Source: Bacillota bacterium
GTDB lineage: Bacteria; Bacillota; UBA4882; UBA8346
Assembly: GCA_023435225.1 (NCBI GenBank)
Contig: JAEYRX010000051.1
Location: 1-64,000 of the forward strand
Direction of reading: 5' to 3'
DNA: 64,000 nucleotides
This document shows positions 53,171 through 62,118 of the stretch, one piece after another (the first letter of the stretch is position 1; each line of letters starts with the position of its first letter). The notes under the pieces were generated by a model. The model saw nothing but the letters and a program-made list of their open reading frames with translations. It was not told the DNA's origin and did no database searches. Position numbers and translations under genes: made by a program.

Positions 53171-54682
53171 CTACATAAATTGAGTAGCCAGATTCATAAT
53201 TACTTCCTGAGTGGCGTTTTGACCTTCAACAAAACCGGAGAGGCGTCCCTCACACATTACCATTATTCGATCGGACATTCCAATTAACTCTGGCATCTCC
53301 GAAGTAATCATAATGATGCTTTTTCCTTGTCTAGCCAATTCGGCAATAATAGTATAAATTTCATATTTAGCGCCGACATCAATCCCCCGAGTAGGTTCAT
53401 CCAATAGTAAAATTTCGGGTTCCGTCAACAACCATCTTCCAATTAATACCTTTTGCTGATTCCCACCGGAAAGATCTTTAATAAGTGTTTTTAAAGAAGG
53501 AGTTTTAATCCGAATCCGGTTAATTATATTGGCCCCGTCTTCTTTACGCTTTTTCTCATCCAACAGGAAAAACTTTACATAACGTTGCAAATTGGCAATT
53601 AAAGTGTTTTCCAGTACTGAAAGAACACTAAAAATCCCGGAAGATCGTCGATCTTCAGTTAATAAGGCCATTTTAAACTTTTTGGCCTCGGCTGGTGATT
53701 TTATTTTTATTGGTTTTCCCTTAAAATAAATGCTGCCGGATTCGATTGCTCTTATGCCAAATAAGGCCTCAATTAATTCCGTGCGTTGAGCGCCAACCAG
53801 ACCGCCAATGCCAAGGATCTCTCCTTGCCGTAATTCAAATGAAATATCACAAAATGATTTTGATATTGGTGAAGTTAATCCAGTTACTTTTAAAACAACT
53901 TCACCAGGTATATTGTTACGTTCAGGGAACCGGTGAGTGAGATCACGACCAACCATTTTGGATATTATAAAATCATTAGTGAGTTCCGAAGCAGGCCAAG
54001 TTCCTACGCATTTCCCATCACGCATAATTGTCACATCATCGGATATTTGAAGAATTTCTTCTATTTTATGAGAAATATAAATAATTGCAGCCCCTTTAGC
54101 CTTGAGGTCATGAATTATTCGGAATAAATGTTCAACCTCATTTTCAGTGAGTGATGAGGTCGGTTCATCCATGATGATTACCTTGGCATCATACGAGACT
54201 GCTTTTGCTATTTCCATTGACTGTACTTTTGATACTGATAATTCTTTGACAATTGTATTTGGATTAATTTTAATATCAAGTTTTTTAAAGAGTTCTTCGG
54301 TATCCCGATACATTTTTTTATGATCAACAAATTTAAATAGTCCAAAGGCTTTAATCGGAAATCTTCCCAACCAAATATTTTCCATTACATTTCGAAAAGG
54401 AACCGGATGCAGTTCCTGATGAATCATTGAAATGCCGTTATCCAAAGCATCTTTAGAATTATCGATCTCCATTTTTTTGCCGTTTAAAATTATTTCTCCG
54501 GAATCTTGCTTATAAATGCCAAATAAACATTTCATCAGCGTTGACTTCCCAGCGCCATTTTCACCCATTAGTGCATGTACACTGCCGGGTTGTATCTTTA
54601 AAGAAACATCATCAAGCGCTTTTACTCCGGGAAACTCTTTTGAAATATGATTCATTTCAAGTAAATAGGGTTTATCAGTCAA
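53171..54682 (-). CDS. mglA: Galactose/methyl-galactoside ABC transporter ATPase
   Basis: A 503-aa protein with two fused nucleotide-binding domains. The first has Walker A GENGAGKST and Walker B VIIMDEPTSSLT, but the signature is degenerate (LSVSKVQ). The second has a degenerate Walker A (GLVGAQRTEL), a proper signature LSGGNQQK and ILLLDEPTRGIDVG. This asymmetry is standard for MglA/RbsA. It energises uptake with MglC and MglB. Confidence 0.95.
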   Translation of the reverse strand: MTDKPYLLEMNHISKEFPGVKALDDVSLKIQPGSVHALMGENGAGKSTLMKCLFGIYKQDSGEIILNGKKMEIDNSKDALDNGISMIHQELHPVPFRNVMENIWLGRFPIKAFGLFKFVDHKKMYRDTEELFKKLDIKINPNTIVKELSVSKVQSMEIAKAVSYDAKVIIMDEPTSSLTENEVEHLFRIIHDLKAKGAAIIYISHKIEEILQISDDVTIMRDGKCVGTWPASELTNDFIISKMVGRDLTHRFPERNNIPGEVVLKVTGLTSPISKSFCDISFELRQGEILGIGGLVGAQRTELIEALFGIRAIESGSIYFKGKPIKIKSPAEAKKFKMALLTEDRRSSGIFSVLSVLENTLIANLQRYVKFFLLDEKKRKEDGANIINRIRIKTPSLKTLIKDLSGGNQQKVLIGRWLLTEPEILLLDEPTRGIDVGAKYEIYTIIAELARQGKSIIMITSEMPELIGMSDRIMVMCEGRLSGFVEGQNATQEVIMNLATQFM

Positions 54683-54731
54683 TATTACACCCCCTGAGTA
54701 CCAATTTATTAAACATAAATATCAGAGCATG

Positions 54732-54913
54732 TTTCAAAACTCCTAGAACTATCATTTTATCAAATATATTGATAGTCTAATATGGGTTTGTCACTATATG
54801 GTCGTTCATATCAATATCCTTAGGTTAAATTGCTAGATATAAATTGATGTGAATCGACAAACTTCGAAGCATTTTCATTATTTGTCAAAATTCCACGAAT
54901 GAAGTTTTGAACC
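54732..54913. repeat. Degenerate palindromic element between mglB and mglA
   Basis: The outer arms GTTTCAAAACTCC and GAAGTTTTGAAC and an inner TATATTGATAG / ATATCAATATC-type stem resemble the element between mglA and mglC, but decayed. The rest of the 385-base gap holds only the hairpin at 54926. Confidence 0.5.
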
Positions 54914-54925
54914 AGCTTATACCAG

Positions 54926-54966
54926 GAAACAAGGGAGCAGATTAAGTATGACTACTCCCCTGTTTC
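54926..54966 (-). promoter_or_regulatory. Intercistronic hairpin after mglB
   Basis: GAAACAAGGGAG / CTCCCCTGTTTC forms a 12-bp stem with one mismatch and a 17-base loop, about 100 bases downstream of the mglB stop. It probably sets the excess of binding protein over transporter. Confidence 0.6.
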
Positions 54967-55067
54967 ATTAATTTTTATATTATGTTTAAAAAAAGGTTTT
55001 TATAAAGTATTCATACCAAGTTACTTAAGGAATTTCTTAATTATAAAATCCCTTGTAGAAAAATATA

Positions 55068-56057
55068 TTAAAGAGCATCTTTAATATTATCTTTGGTAAT
55101 CGGGGCATAATCCACCCATACATATTGACCGTCGGTAATTTCATAACCGATGTTTGCTTTAGTCGGTTTCTTCCCTTGAGCTAAGATATAAGCAAGCATT
55201 AAGGTAGCTCTTCCCTGATTTTTAGCATCATTCAAAACGGTTCCCAGTAAGGTTCCATCTTGGATTGCCTGGAGAGCAGGAGCGGTTGCGTCGACACCAA
55301 CAATTGGCATAAATTTATCGCCTTTAAAATAACCAGCGGCTTTGCAGGCTTCGATTGCTCCAAGAGCCATATCGTCATTATTGGCGATAACTACATCAAT
55401 ACGTTTACCGGTTGCCAAAAATGCGGCCATTTTCTCTTGGCCCATTACCCGTTGCCACATACCGGTATCTTCAGCGACTTTATTTACTTTAAAACCGGCA
55501 TCGGTTATAGCTTTAACCGAAAATTGAGTCCGTAATTCAGCATCTTGATGCCCAGGTTCACCCTTTAACATAACATAATTGATTATCCCATCTTCAGTTG
55601 GATGTTTCTTAAAGTAATCAACTACCAACTTACCTTCCATAGTTCCGGATTGAGCGGCAATAGCGCCAACATAATACACTTTATCCCATTTAGCCATGTC
55701 TTCTTTAAATGGTTCCCTATTAAAAATAACAATAGGCACGTTGGCTTTTTTGGCTTTGTCAATCAAAACGCCACAAGCGGCGCGATCAACCGGATTTATA
55801 GCCAAAGCGTTGACCTTCTTGGTAATGAAAAGATCTACTTTGTCATTACAAGTGGCTTGTGAATTTTGAAAATCTACGATATCAAGCTTCACTTTTTTTT
55901 CTTTGGCAACTGCGGCCATGGTATTACGAACACCAGTCATGAATGTATCATCAAAACGATATATTCCGCTTCCGATATAAATTTGCTTAGAAGCGGCGGT
56001 TACTGCTACGCCAATAACCAATACTGCAATTAAAACCAATAATAATGTCTTTTTCAC
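55068..56057 (-). CDS. mglB: Galactose/glucose-binding protein of the Mgl transporter
   Basis: A 329-aa binding protein. The sugar contacts known for E. coli MglB are recognisable: Asp in YRFDD, Asn in AINPVD, His-Asp-Arg in GEPGHQDAELR, Trp in DTGMW, Asn in VIANNDDM, Asp in VGVDA and Asn in LNDAKNQ. A signal peptide ends VTAASKQ without a lipobox Cys, so the protein should be soluble outside the membrane. The start is GTG with GGAGGAG upstream. First gene of mglBAC. Confidence 0.93.
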   Translation of the reverse strand: MKKTLLLVLIAVLVIGVAVTAASKQIYIGSGIYRFDDTFMTGVRNTMAAVAKEKKVKLDIVDFQNSQATCNDKVDLFITKKVNALAINPVDRAACGVLIDKAKKANVPIVIFNREPFKEDMAKWDKVYYVGAIAAQSGTMEGKLVVDYFKKHPTEDGIINYVMLKGEPGHQDAELRTQFSVKAITDAGFKVNKVAEDTGMWQRVMGQEKMAAFLATGKRIDVVIANNDDMALGAIEACKAAGYFKGDKFMPIVGVDATAPALQAIQDGTLLGTVLNDAKNQGRATLMLAYILAQGKKPTKANIGYEITDGQYVWVDYAPITKDNIKDAL

Positions 56058-56099
56058 TGAATGCTCCTCCTTATAATTTTTTACTCCCGAACTTACTAA

Positions 56100-56340
56100 A
56101 ACTAAATAAGTTATGCTATTGCATCCCCCCCTTTTTTAAATTTCATGTAACTGTTTCATCTATTGAATAAATTTTCCAGAAATACAACAACTCGAAAGCA
56201 GATGAAACTATTCGAAATTATTCTACAATTACTTTAAAATTCCTTCTTTACAAAAAAATTTTTCTTGTCCCAAAATTAATATTCTTATTTAGTCTGATTT
56301 ATTCATTTATTCTCTTCCTTTATAAACGTTTAATTAACGA
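56100..56340 (-). promoter_or_regulatory. Upstream region of mglB
   Basis: The region holds a LacI-type dyad TAAACGTTTA (56323-56332) and a pair of inverted words GTTTCATCTATTG (about 56153) and GCAGATGAAAC (about 56199), which could be operator half-sites. I could not fix a convincing promoter. No gene is visible between 56058 and 56510. Confidence 0.35.
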
Positions 56341-56511
56341 ATTAAAGATAAGTAAATGTATTTTCGTTTATTTTCGTATTGAACTAAATGATTTTATAGC
56401 AGCATTCTTAATCTTTGGTTTATGTAAACAATATTTCTTCATTAAAGAAAATTATACTAATACATTTATTCAAATTCCAAAACCTGAAATGTTTTCTATA
56501 GAAAAGAAAAA

Positions 56512-56533
56512 AACCCGGTTATTGTCCGGGTTT
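56512..56533 (-). terminator. Terminator downstream of hemW
   Basis: AAACCCGG / CCGGGTTT with a 6-base loop is followed by TTTTTTTC on the minus strand. Confidence 0.85.
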
Positions 56534-56565
56534 GGGAGTTAAGGGAGTTTTAAACGCAAATGGTA

Positions 56566-56729
56566 TTAATGTCCTCTATGTTTTTCTTTGGCTTTTTCCT
56601 TTTTTAACTCCCACTTTTTCTGTTGGCTCTCTTCCCTTAGTTGGTGGGTTATTTTTCGAGTCTCTTGTTTTTGCCGTTCTCTTGCCAATTGCAATGCTGC
56701 CTGGGCTTTTGTTGAAATATATTATTCAT
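56566..56729 (-). pseudogene. Small coiled-coil gene with apparent frameshift
   Basis: ATG 56729 lies just after hemW and begins MNNIFQQ. After an A-run the continuing frame is one base off and reads ALQLARERQKQETRKITHQL...KEKAKEKHRGH. The two parts would join as a 54-aa, Lys/Glu/Gln-rich helix if one base were changed in the A-run. A sequencing error or a broken gene would look the same. Confidence 0.4.
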
Positions 56730-56730
56730 C

Positions 56731-57879
56731 TCAGAAAACGGCCATTAATTTACTAATTATTTCATTACTCACCAACACCCCTTCATCAGTGAGTTTAAGC
56801 CGGTTATCGTGTAATACTAATAAATCTTGTTCCAAGAAGCGCTTTATCTCATTGCCTGCTTTCATTACCAGATCAAACCGAAAATTTTTCCGGAACTCTG
56901 TCACATCAATACCGGCCCGCATTCGTAACCCTAACATTAGCGCTTCAATCATCATAGTTGCCTGGTTCAGGGTTTCTAATTCTTCTCTAGCGGAATTACC
57001 TTCATTAATCACTTCGATATATTTTATCGGATCCTCAATATTAACCCAGCGTTCTTGAAAAAAGGTGGAAGAAGCTCCGGCCCCGAACCCTAGGTAATGA
57101 CGGCCTGTCCAATATCCTAAATTATGAATGGAATTATACCCTGATTTGGCGTAATTGGATATCTCGTATTGTTGATAACCTTTTTCCGGGAGATAATCCA
57201 TGGCTAATTTCATCATTGTTACCGTTTCCTCTTCGGATGGAAGTTGGAGTTGATTATCTTCAACCATTGCCGCTAAGGGAGTACCGGTTTCGAGTTGTAA
57301 ACCATAAGCAGAAATATGTTCCGGAGCGAGTTTAATTACGGTTTCTAGAGTTTCCTGCCATTTTTCGATAGTTTGCGACGGTAACCCAAAAATCAAATCC
57401 ACTCCAATATTGTTAAATCCAATCTGGCGGGCTAATTCAAATGTATCATAAAATTGTTGCCAAGTATGAATTCGTCCGATCTTAGCCAGCAAAGTATCTT
57501 GGGTTGCTTGTAATCCCAAACTCAAACGATTAAAACCGGCTTCATGTAATAGAATTAGGCTATTAATATTTATAGTTCCGGGGTTGGCTTCGAGCGTAAT
57601 CTCAGTTTCGGTGGTAAGATAGAAATATTCTTTGATAAATGCCAATATCTTTATCAAATGTTTCGTCGGGAAATAACTTGGTGTCCCACCACCAAAATAA
57701 ACGGATTTTATAAAGCGTTCCACCGGTAGAAATCGTTTCATCTCCAAAATTAAAGCATCAGCATAAGAAGACATTATTTCTTCCAACCCGCTATAGGAAT
57801 TGAAATCGCAATAAAAACATTTTTTTTTGCAAAAGGGAAAATGCAGGTAAAGAGATAAATCTCTCTCTATTGTTATCAC
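56731..57879 (-). CDS. hemW: Radical SAM heme chaperone HemW-like protein
   Basis: A 382-aa radical SAM protein related to oxygen-independent coproporphyrinogen oxidase. The cluster motif is CKKKCFYC in LYLHFPFCKKKCFYCDFNSY. GGGTPSYF, ITLEANPGTIN, NRLSLGLQA, GVDLIFGLP and YEISNYAKSGY follow in the HemW order. HemW binds heme and passes it to respiratory enzymes. The start is uncertain: the GTG at 57879 lies too close to AGGAG. It overlaps no neighbour and ends before a short frameshifted gene. Confidence 0.88.
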   Translation of the reverse strand: MITIERDLSLYLHFPFCKKKCFYCDFNSYSGLEEIMSSYADALILEMKRFLPVERFIKSVYFGGGTPSYFPTKHLIKILAFIKEYFYLTTETEITLEANPGTININSLILLHEAGFNRLSLGLQATQDTLLAKIGRIHTWQQFYDTFELARQIGFNNIGVDLIFGLPSQTIEKWQETLETVIKLAPEHISAYGLQLETGTPLAAMVEDNQLQLPSEEETVTMMKLAMDYLPEKGYQQYEISNYAKSGYNSIHNLGYWTGRHYLGFGAGASSTFFQERWVNIEDPIKYIEVINEGNSAREELETLNQATMMIEALMLGLRMRAGIDVTEFRKNFRFDLVMKAGNEIKRFLEQDLLVLHDNRLKLTDEGVLVSNEIISKLMAVF

Positions 57880-57901
57880 TCCTATTTGGAATCATATCTA
57901 T

Positions 57902-58082
57902 ATAAGATGAACTAAATCACACGAATATGCTTCCCCCTTCCAAAAGCCGAATGGGAAAGGTAAATAACAGAATTTAGTTCATCTTATTTACAGCTGTAAT
58001 AAGTTGAATTAAATTCATTAATTCTCTATTACGGCCGGCTTTAGGGACGTAATATTTATTCGGGAAATTTAATTCAACTTAT
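57902..58082. repeat. Two-hairpin dyad element, copy 3
   Basis: ATAAGATGAACTAAAT / ATTTAGTTCATCTTAT, centre TTACAGCTGTAA (57988-57999), then ATAAGTTGAATTAAAT / AATTTAATTCAACTTAT. The loops carry AAAGCCG and CGGCTTT. It is the shortest and cleanest copy (181 bp) and is flanked by TA-rich DNA on both sides. Confidence 0.85.
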
Positions 58083-58240
58083 ATATATTAAATTTTTAAC
58101 ACTTTAACTTTTAGTTTTTATTTGACGATTTGTCTCCGATAAGTTATTGTAATATATAGAATAACTAATTTTCATGTTTACTATTTGTTTACTTCCAACC
58201 AGTTAATTATACCATAACACACGAACCCGGAGGAAAATGA

Positions 58241-59095
58241 ATGCCGTTTTGCTTTGGTTCCCGGATAGTCAGCAATCAACCTCTCACTGATTACTTGCGA
58301 GAAGCGGTTCAACATTTTTCCGTAATTGAGCTTCAAGCTGATCCTCGTTATTTTTCACAACATTTCGCGTTCACCGAAAACGAAAAAAAAGCTCTCCGAA
58401 TATATCAGGAACGCTTTCGATTCCGTCTTACCATGCATGCTCCATTCATCAACCTATCTTTAGGCTCTTTAAGCCTCGAACAACGGCAATTATCAATAAG
58501 CATTTTCTTAAATGCGATGCATACCGCCGCCGACTTAGGAATTACTCTCATGACCTTTCACCCCAGCACTATACATCCTGGGACTACTGATGAACAATAT
58601 AAGGAAATATGTATGTTCGAAGAAGGCAGTATCTCAATTTTACTTAAAGAAGCCAAAAAATTGGGGTTAATATTGTTAATCGAGAATATGCCCCTGACTC
58701 CGGAATATCATCCTAATACCAGTGACGGTTCCAGGTTCCAAGAGTTACTCTGGCTTTTTCCCGAACCGGAGTTTGGATTGACAATTGATATCGGTCATGC
58801 CCTCCAAGCCGGGGTTGCAATTGAGGCCTTGTTAAAAATGGAAAGAATCCGGCATTTTCATTTCCATGAGAATGATCGTATAAAAGACCGGCATCTTCCA
58901 ATCGACAACAATATGGAATGGTGGCAAAAACTAATTAAGAGTTTGGTTAAAAAGTTCCCGGATGCGGTTGGTATCTTGGAAATGTTGAGTTTAAAGGATC
59001 AAATCATTAGTTGTAATAATCTTCAGAAATCTATCCCCAAACAATCCGGAGCTAAACACCGGCGGGAATTAATGATTCCACCGATTATTTCTTAG
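58241..59095 (+). CDS. Sugar phosphate isomerase/epimerase-like TIM-barrel protein
   Basis: A 284-aa member of the xylose isomerase-like / AP endonuclease 2 barrel family. Metal-binding pieces expected in this fold are MHAPFINLSLG, FHPSTIHPG, LLIENMP, TIDIGHALQAG, RHFHFHENDR and GILEML. GGAGG is nine bases upstream of the ATG. Substrate unknown; sugar isomerisation or DNA repair (endonuclease IV-like) are both possible, the former more likely from the compact size. A palindromic mobile element sits two bases after the stop. Confidence 0.75.
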   Translation: MPFCFGSRIVSNQPLTDYLREAVQHFSVIELQADPRYFSQHFAFTENEKKALRIYQERFRFRLTMHAPFINLSLGSLSLEQRQLSISIFLNAMHTAADLGITLMTFHPSTIHPGTTDEQYKEICMFEEGSISILLKEAKKLGLILLIENMPLTPEYHPNTSDGSRFQELLWLFPEPEFGLTIDIGHALQAGVAIEALLKMERIRHFHFHENDRIKDRHLPIDNNMEWWQKLIKSLVKKFPDAVGILEMLSLKDQIISCNNLQKSIPKQSGAKHRRELMIPPIIS

Positions 59096-59097
59096 TA

Positions 59098-59329
59098 TAC
59101 AACTTTCACACCTATATTTTAATGCAGTAAAGTCAATAGTTTATAGGTATCAAATTTTGAAAAATTGTTAAATATAAGTTGAATTAAATTCATTAATTCT
59201 CTATTACGGACGGCTTAAGGGACGTAATATTTATTTGGGAAATTTAATTCAACTTATATCATTCGAAATTTTCAAAATTTAATTTTATTATGACTTAACC
59301 GCGAGGTATTTTTGAGGTGCGAAAGTTGA
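59098..59329. mobile_element. Second copy of the 150-bp palindromic element, carrying another element inside
   Basis: The ends TACAACTTTCACACC and GGTGCGAAAGTTGA match the element at 50168. The flanks CTTAGTA (59091-59097) and ATTAGTA (59330-59336) differ at one base and look like an aged target duplication. In its middle, at 59175-59257, lies one right-hand hairpin of the two-hairpin family. Confidence 0.85.
59175..59257. mobile_element. Single ATAAGTTGAA hairpin inserted in the 150-bp element
   Basis: ATAAGTTGAATTAAATTC to GGGAAATTTAATTCAACTTA is nearly identical to the right halves at 42335-42426, 42662-42754 and 57999-58082. The surrounding sequence continues as in the uninterrupted copy at 50168-50317, so this half moved by itself. 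Confidence 0.8.
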
Positions 59330-59616
59330 ATTAGTACAAAATAATAAAAATCGTGTGATTCATTCAACAATATCAATTTTTAAAATTATCTTCCATAATA
59401 CTTCATTTTCTGCTCTCATTTATATTTTCTCCTCAATTTTTCACCTAGAAATAAATTCTTAAAGCTTCCTTAATAGTTAAGGTTAGATTATTTTCTATCC
59501 GGTTTTGTTTAAATAATTGTTAAGAATAGTTTATCAAAAAGGAAAAATACCCGCTAAATAGCGAATTAAATTTTGCTATGTAACAAAAATATTTCATTTC
59601 AAAAACAGGAGGAAAT

Positions 59617-61284
59617 ATGACTAGTCTCATATTCGGTGTTGCCGGCGGGCTGGCTCTCTTTATTTACGGCATGAATTTAATGAGCGACGGACTGAAGAAA
59701 GCTGCCGGAGAACGTTTGAGAAAAATCCTGGAAAAACTGACTACCAATCCTCTGATGGGGGTATTAGTCGGAGCATTGGTAACTGCGATAATACAGAGTA
59801 GTAGCGCCACTACGGTTATGATGGTCGGTTTTGTAAATGCCCGGCTAATGACTTTATCACAAGCTATCGGTGTTATTATGGGCGCCAATATTGGAACAAC
59901 TATAACCGCCCAAATCATTGCCTTTAAAATTGGTCATTATGCTTATCTTATTGCAGCTGTAGGTTTCGCATTCTTCTTCTTTGTTAAAAAGAAATCATTG
60001 AAATACTTTGGACAAATTCTATTTGGATTCGGCATTCTCTTTATCGGTATGAATACAATGTCTGAAGTACTTAAGCCGCTTGCCAAGAGTCAAATCTTTG
60101 CCGACTGGATTATTAACCTGGGTCACCAACCGATATTAGGAGTATTTATCGGTACGGTGATGACGGTAGTAATCCAAAGTAGCAGCGCTACCATCGGTGT
60201 ACTTCAAAGCATAGCTTCACAACCGGTGGTTCACGGAACTATAGTTAAAGCTCTGATTCCATTAAAATCAGCTGCGCCAATCCTCTTCGGCGACAACATC
60301 GGAACTACCATCACCGCCTGGCTGGCGGCAATCGGCGCCAATAGATCCTCCAAACGGGCTGCATTAGTACATACATTATTCAATATGTTAGGTACTTTCA
60401 TTGCTATACTCTTGCTCCCATATTTCCTAAAGATCGTTCTGGCTATCTCTCCAAAAGTCGGCCCCGGGTTTAATGAAGCCATGGCAATCCCAAGACAAAT
60501 TGCCAATACCCACACGACATTCAATATACTTAATACTTTAATTTGGCTGCCGTTTGTCGGCTTCTTAGCCTGGCTGGTTCAGCGGTTAATACCCGGTAAG
60601 GAACTGGTAATAGAGCGAGGGCCGAAATATTTGGATGTTCATATGTTGGATAATCCAGCCGTAGCTTTGGATTTATCAACTAAAGAGTTGGTACGGATGG
60701 CGGAACTAGCCCGGGATATGTTGGTTCATTCCAGGGATGCCGCCATTTCCGGGAACTCAGCGGCTATAAATATCATTAATGAAACCGAAACTCATTTGGA
60801 CGAGCTTCAGAAAGAGATCGTTCATTATCTCTCTACATTAGTATCTAAAGTATCGGTAACCGAGGAAGAATCACAACGTTTGGCTGACCTAATGCATATA
60901 GTAGGTGATATTGAGCGTATCGGGGATCATTGCGTCAACATATTGGAATTGGTTGAATACAACACTTCCGAAAAAATCCGTTTTTCAGAGCAAGCTGTTA
61001 CGGAAATCGAAGAAGTCTTCAACCTGGCTGTTAAAATGTTGGATACCTGTATCCATGCTCTGAAAGTTGACGACTTTAATGAAGCCCACCTGGTCCTGGA
61101 ACTTGAAGATAAGATGGATAATATTGAGTCACAGCTACGTCATAATCATATCGATCGTTTAAACCAGGGGCAATGTAATCCTAAATCGGCCGTAAGTTAT
61201 GTGGAGTTAATCAAGAACCTCGAACGAATCGCCGACCATTGCAACAATATTGCCGAGGCGGTATTGGATCGGGAGAAAAATTAA
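59617..61284 (+). CDS. Na+/phosphate symporter family protein with PhoU-like domain
   Basis: A 555-aa membrane protein of the Na/Pi-cotransporter II family. Two inverted repeats each carry a QSSSAT motif (IIQSSSATTVMMVGF near residue 60 and VIQSSSATIGVLQS near 190), the substrate and sodium site. Related GANIGTTITAQI and GDNIGTTITAWL segments follow each. Residues about 345-550 form helical PhoU-like hairpins (ERIGDHCVNILE, ERIADHCNNIAE). It imports or exports phosphate. GGAGG is upstream; monocistronic. Confidence 0.93.
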   Translation: MTSLIFGVAGGLALFIYGMNLMSDGLKKAAGERLRKILEKLTTNPLMGVLVGALVTAIIQSSSATTVMMVGFVNARLMTLSQAIGVIMGANIGTTITAQIIAFKIGHYAYLIAAVGFAFFFFVKKKSLKYFGQILFGFGILFIGMNTMSEVLKPLAKSQIFADWIINLGHQPILGVFIGTVMTVVIQSSSATIGVLQSIASQPVVHGTIVKALIPLKSAAPILFGDNIGTTITAWLAAIGANRSSKRAALVHTLFNMLGTFIAILLLPYFLKIVLAISPKVGPGFNEAMAIPRQIANTHTTFNILNTLIWLPFVGFLAWLVQRLIPGKELVIERGPKYLDVHMLDNPAVALDLSTKELVRMAELARDMLVHSRDAAISGNSAAINIINETETHLDELQKEIVHYLSTLVSKVSVTEEESQRLADLMHIVGDIERIGDHCVNILELVEYNTSEKIRFSEQAVTEIEEVFNLAVKMLDTCIHALKVDDFNEAHLVLELEDKMDNIESQLRHNHIDRLNQGQCNPKSAVSYVELIKNLERIADHCNNIAEAVLDREKN

Positions 61285-61344
61285 TATAGCAATGTCGCAA
61301 TAAATCTTTAGGAAACATAAGATTTATTGCGACATTAAACTATG

Positions 61345-62067
61345 CTATTGATTCATAGCCAATTTCAATGTATGTTCCAATAATCCAGCGCCACCCCAAA
61401 TGCCATGTCCCGGAACTACTACTTCCGCTTCAACATATCTATCCAATAATTTTTTCATAACGACCGGATATGATACGGGGTCTCCTTCGGAAATATTACC
61501 GAGATTGTCGGAGTTCTCAGCCTTTACAATACAACCTCCGAATAATACTTTAAAATCAGGGAAATACACTACAATATTGTCTTTAGTATGGGCTGGGCCG
61601 GGATAAAAGACTTCCAGCTTCATTTCGCCAATAGTAAACGGCTGAATTTCATTTGTAATTTTACCCTGCGGTTTCTGATATCCGGCTTTACTTGCATATT
61701 CGGCAGTAAGAGTAGTACTAATCGTTTCAATATTGTTTTGGAGCAGGGTATCAATCCCCCCGATCCGGTCTTGATGAGCGTGAGTGATGATTGCCAAGAC
61801 AATATCCTTGCCGAACTTCTGCCGGATCAGATTTGTCAGTTCTTGAGTTTGCACGTTGGTCCACGGGGTGTCGATCAGAATAAGACCCGCATCGGTGACC
61901 GCCACTATACCATTTGATGGGATCGAATAACCGTTATAATTGAAGTAGCTTATATGTACCCAGATGGAATCGTTTATCCGTTTTAGTTCGACTTGCGGTT
62001 TTTCATTTGAATAGGTTAAACTGCTTGTGAAAATCAAAAGCAAAACAAATACTAGAATCCGCTTCAT
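61345..62067 (-). CDS. Exported subclass B1 metallo-beta-lactamase homologue
   Basis: This 240-aa protein has a signal peptide (residues 1-20) and all six zinc ligands of class B1 enzymes. His96, His98 and Asp100 are in THAHQDRIGG, His160 in GPAHTKDNIVVY, Cys179 in GGCIVK and His221 in VPGHG. The Lys after the Cys motif, used to hold the beta-lactam carboxylate, is also present (Lys182). Spacing and flanking words are very close to Bacillus cereus enzyme II. Beta-lactam hydrolysis is therefore likely but unproven. Stand-alone gene, convergent with the phosphate symporter. Confidence 0.88.
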   Translation of the reverse strand: MKRILVFVLLLIFTSSLTYSNEKPQVELKRINDSIWVHISYFNYNGYSIPSNGIVAVTDAGLILIDTPWTNVQTQELTNLIRQKFGKDIVLAIITHAHQDRIGGIDTLLQNNIETISTTLTAEYASKAGYQKPQGKITNEIQPFTIGEMKLEVFYPGPAHTKDNIVVYFPDFKVLFGGCIVKAENSDNLGNISEGDPVSYPVVMKKLLDRYVEAEVVVPGHGIWGGAGLLEHTLKLAMNQ

Positions 62068-62118
62068 TTATTGTCGCCATCCCCTTCTTTTTTATCATCA
62101 ACTATCTTTTTCAACCGA

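Noticed and set aside
56731..57879. Annotation as coproporphyrinogen oxidase (hemN)
   Set aside because: The cluster motif CxxxCxxC without a further adjacent Cys and the length near 380 aa fit the HemW branch better. No heme synthesis genes are adjacent.
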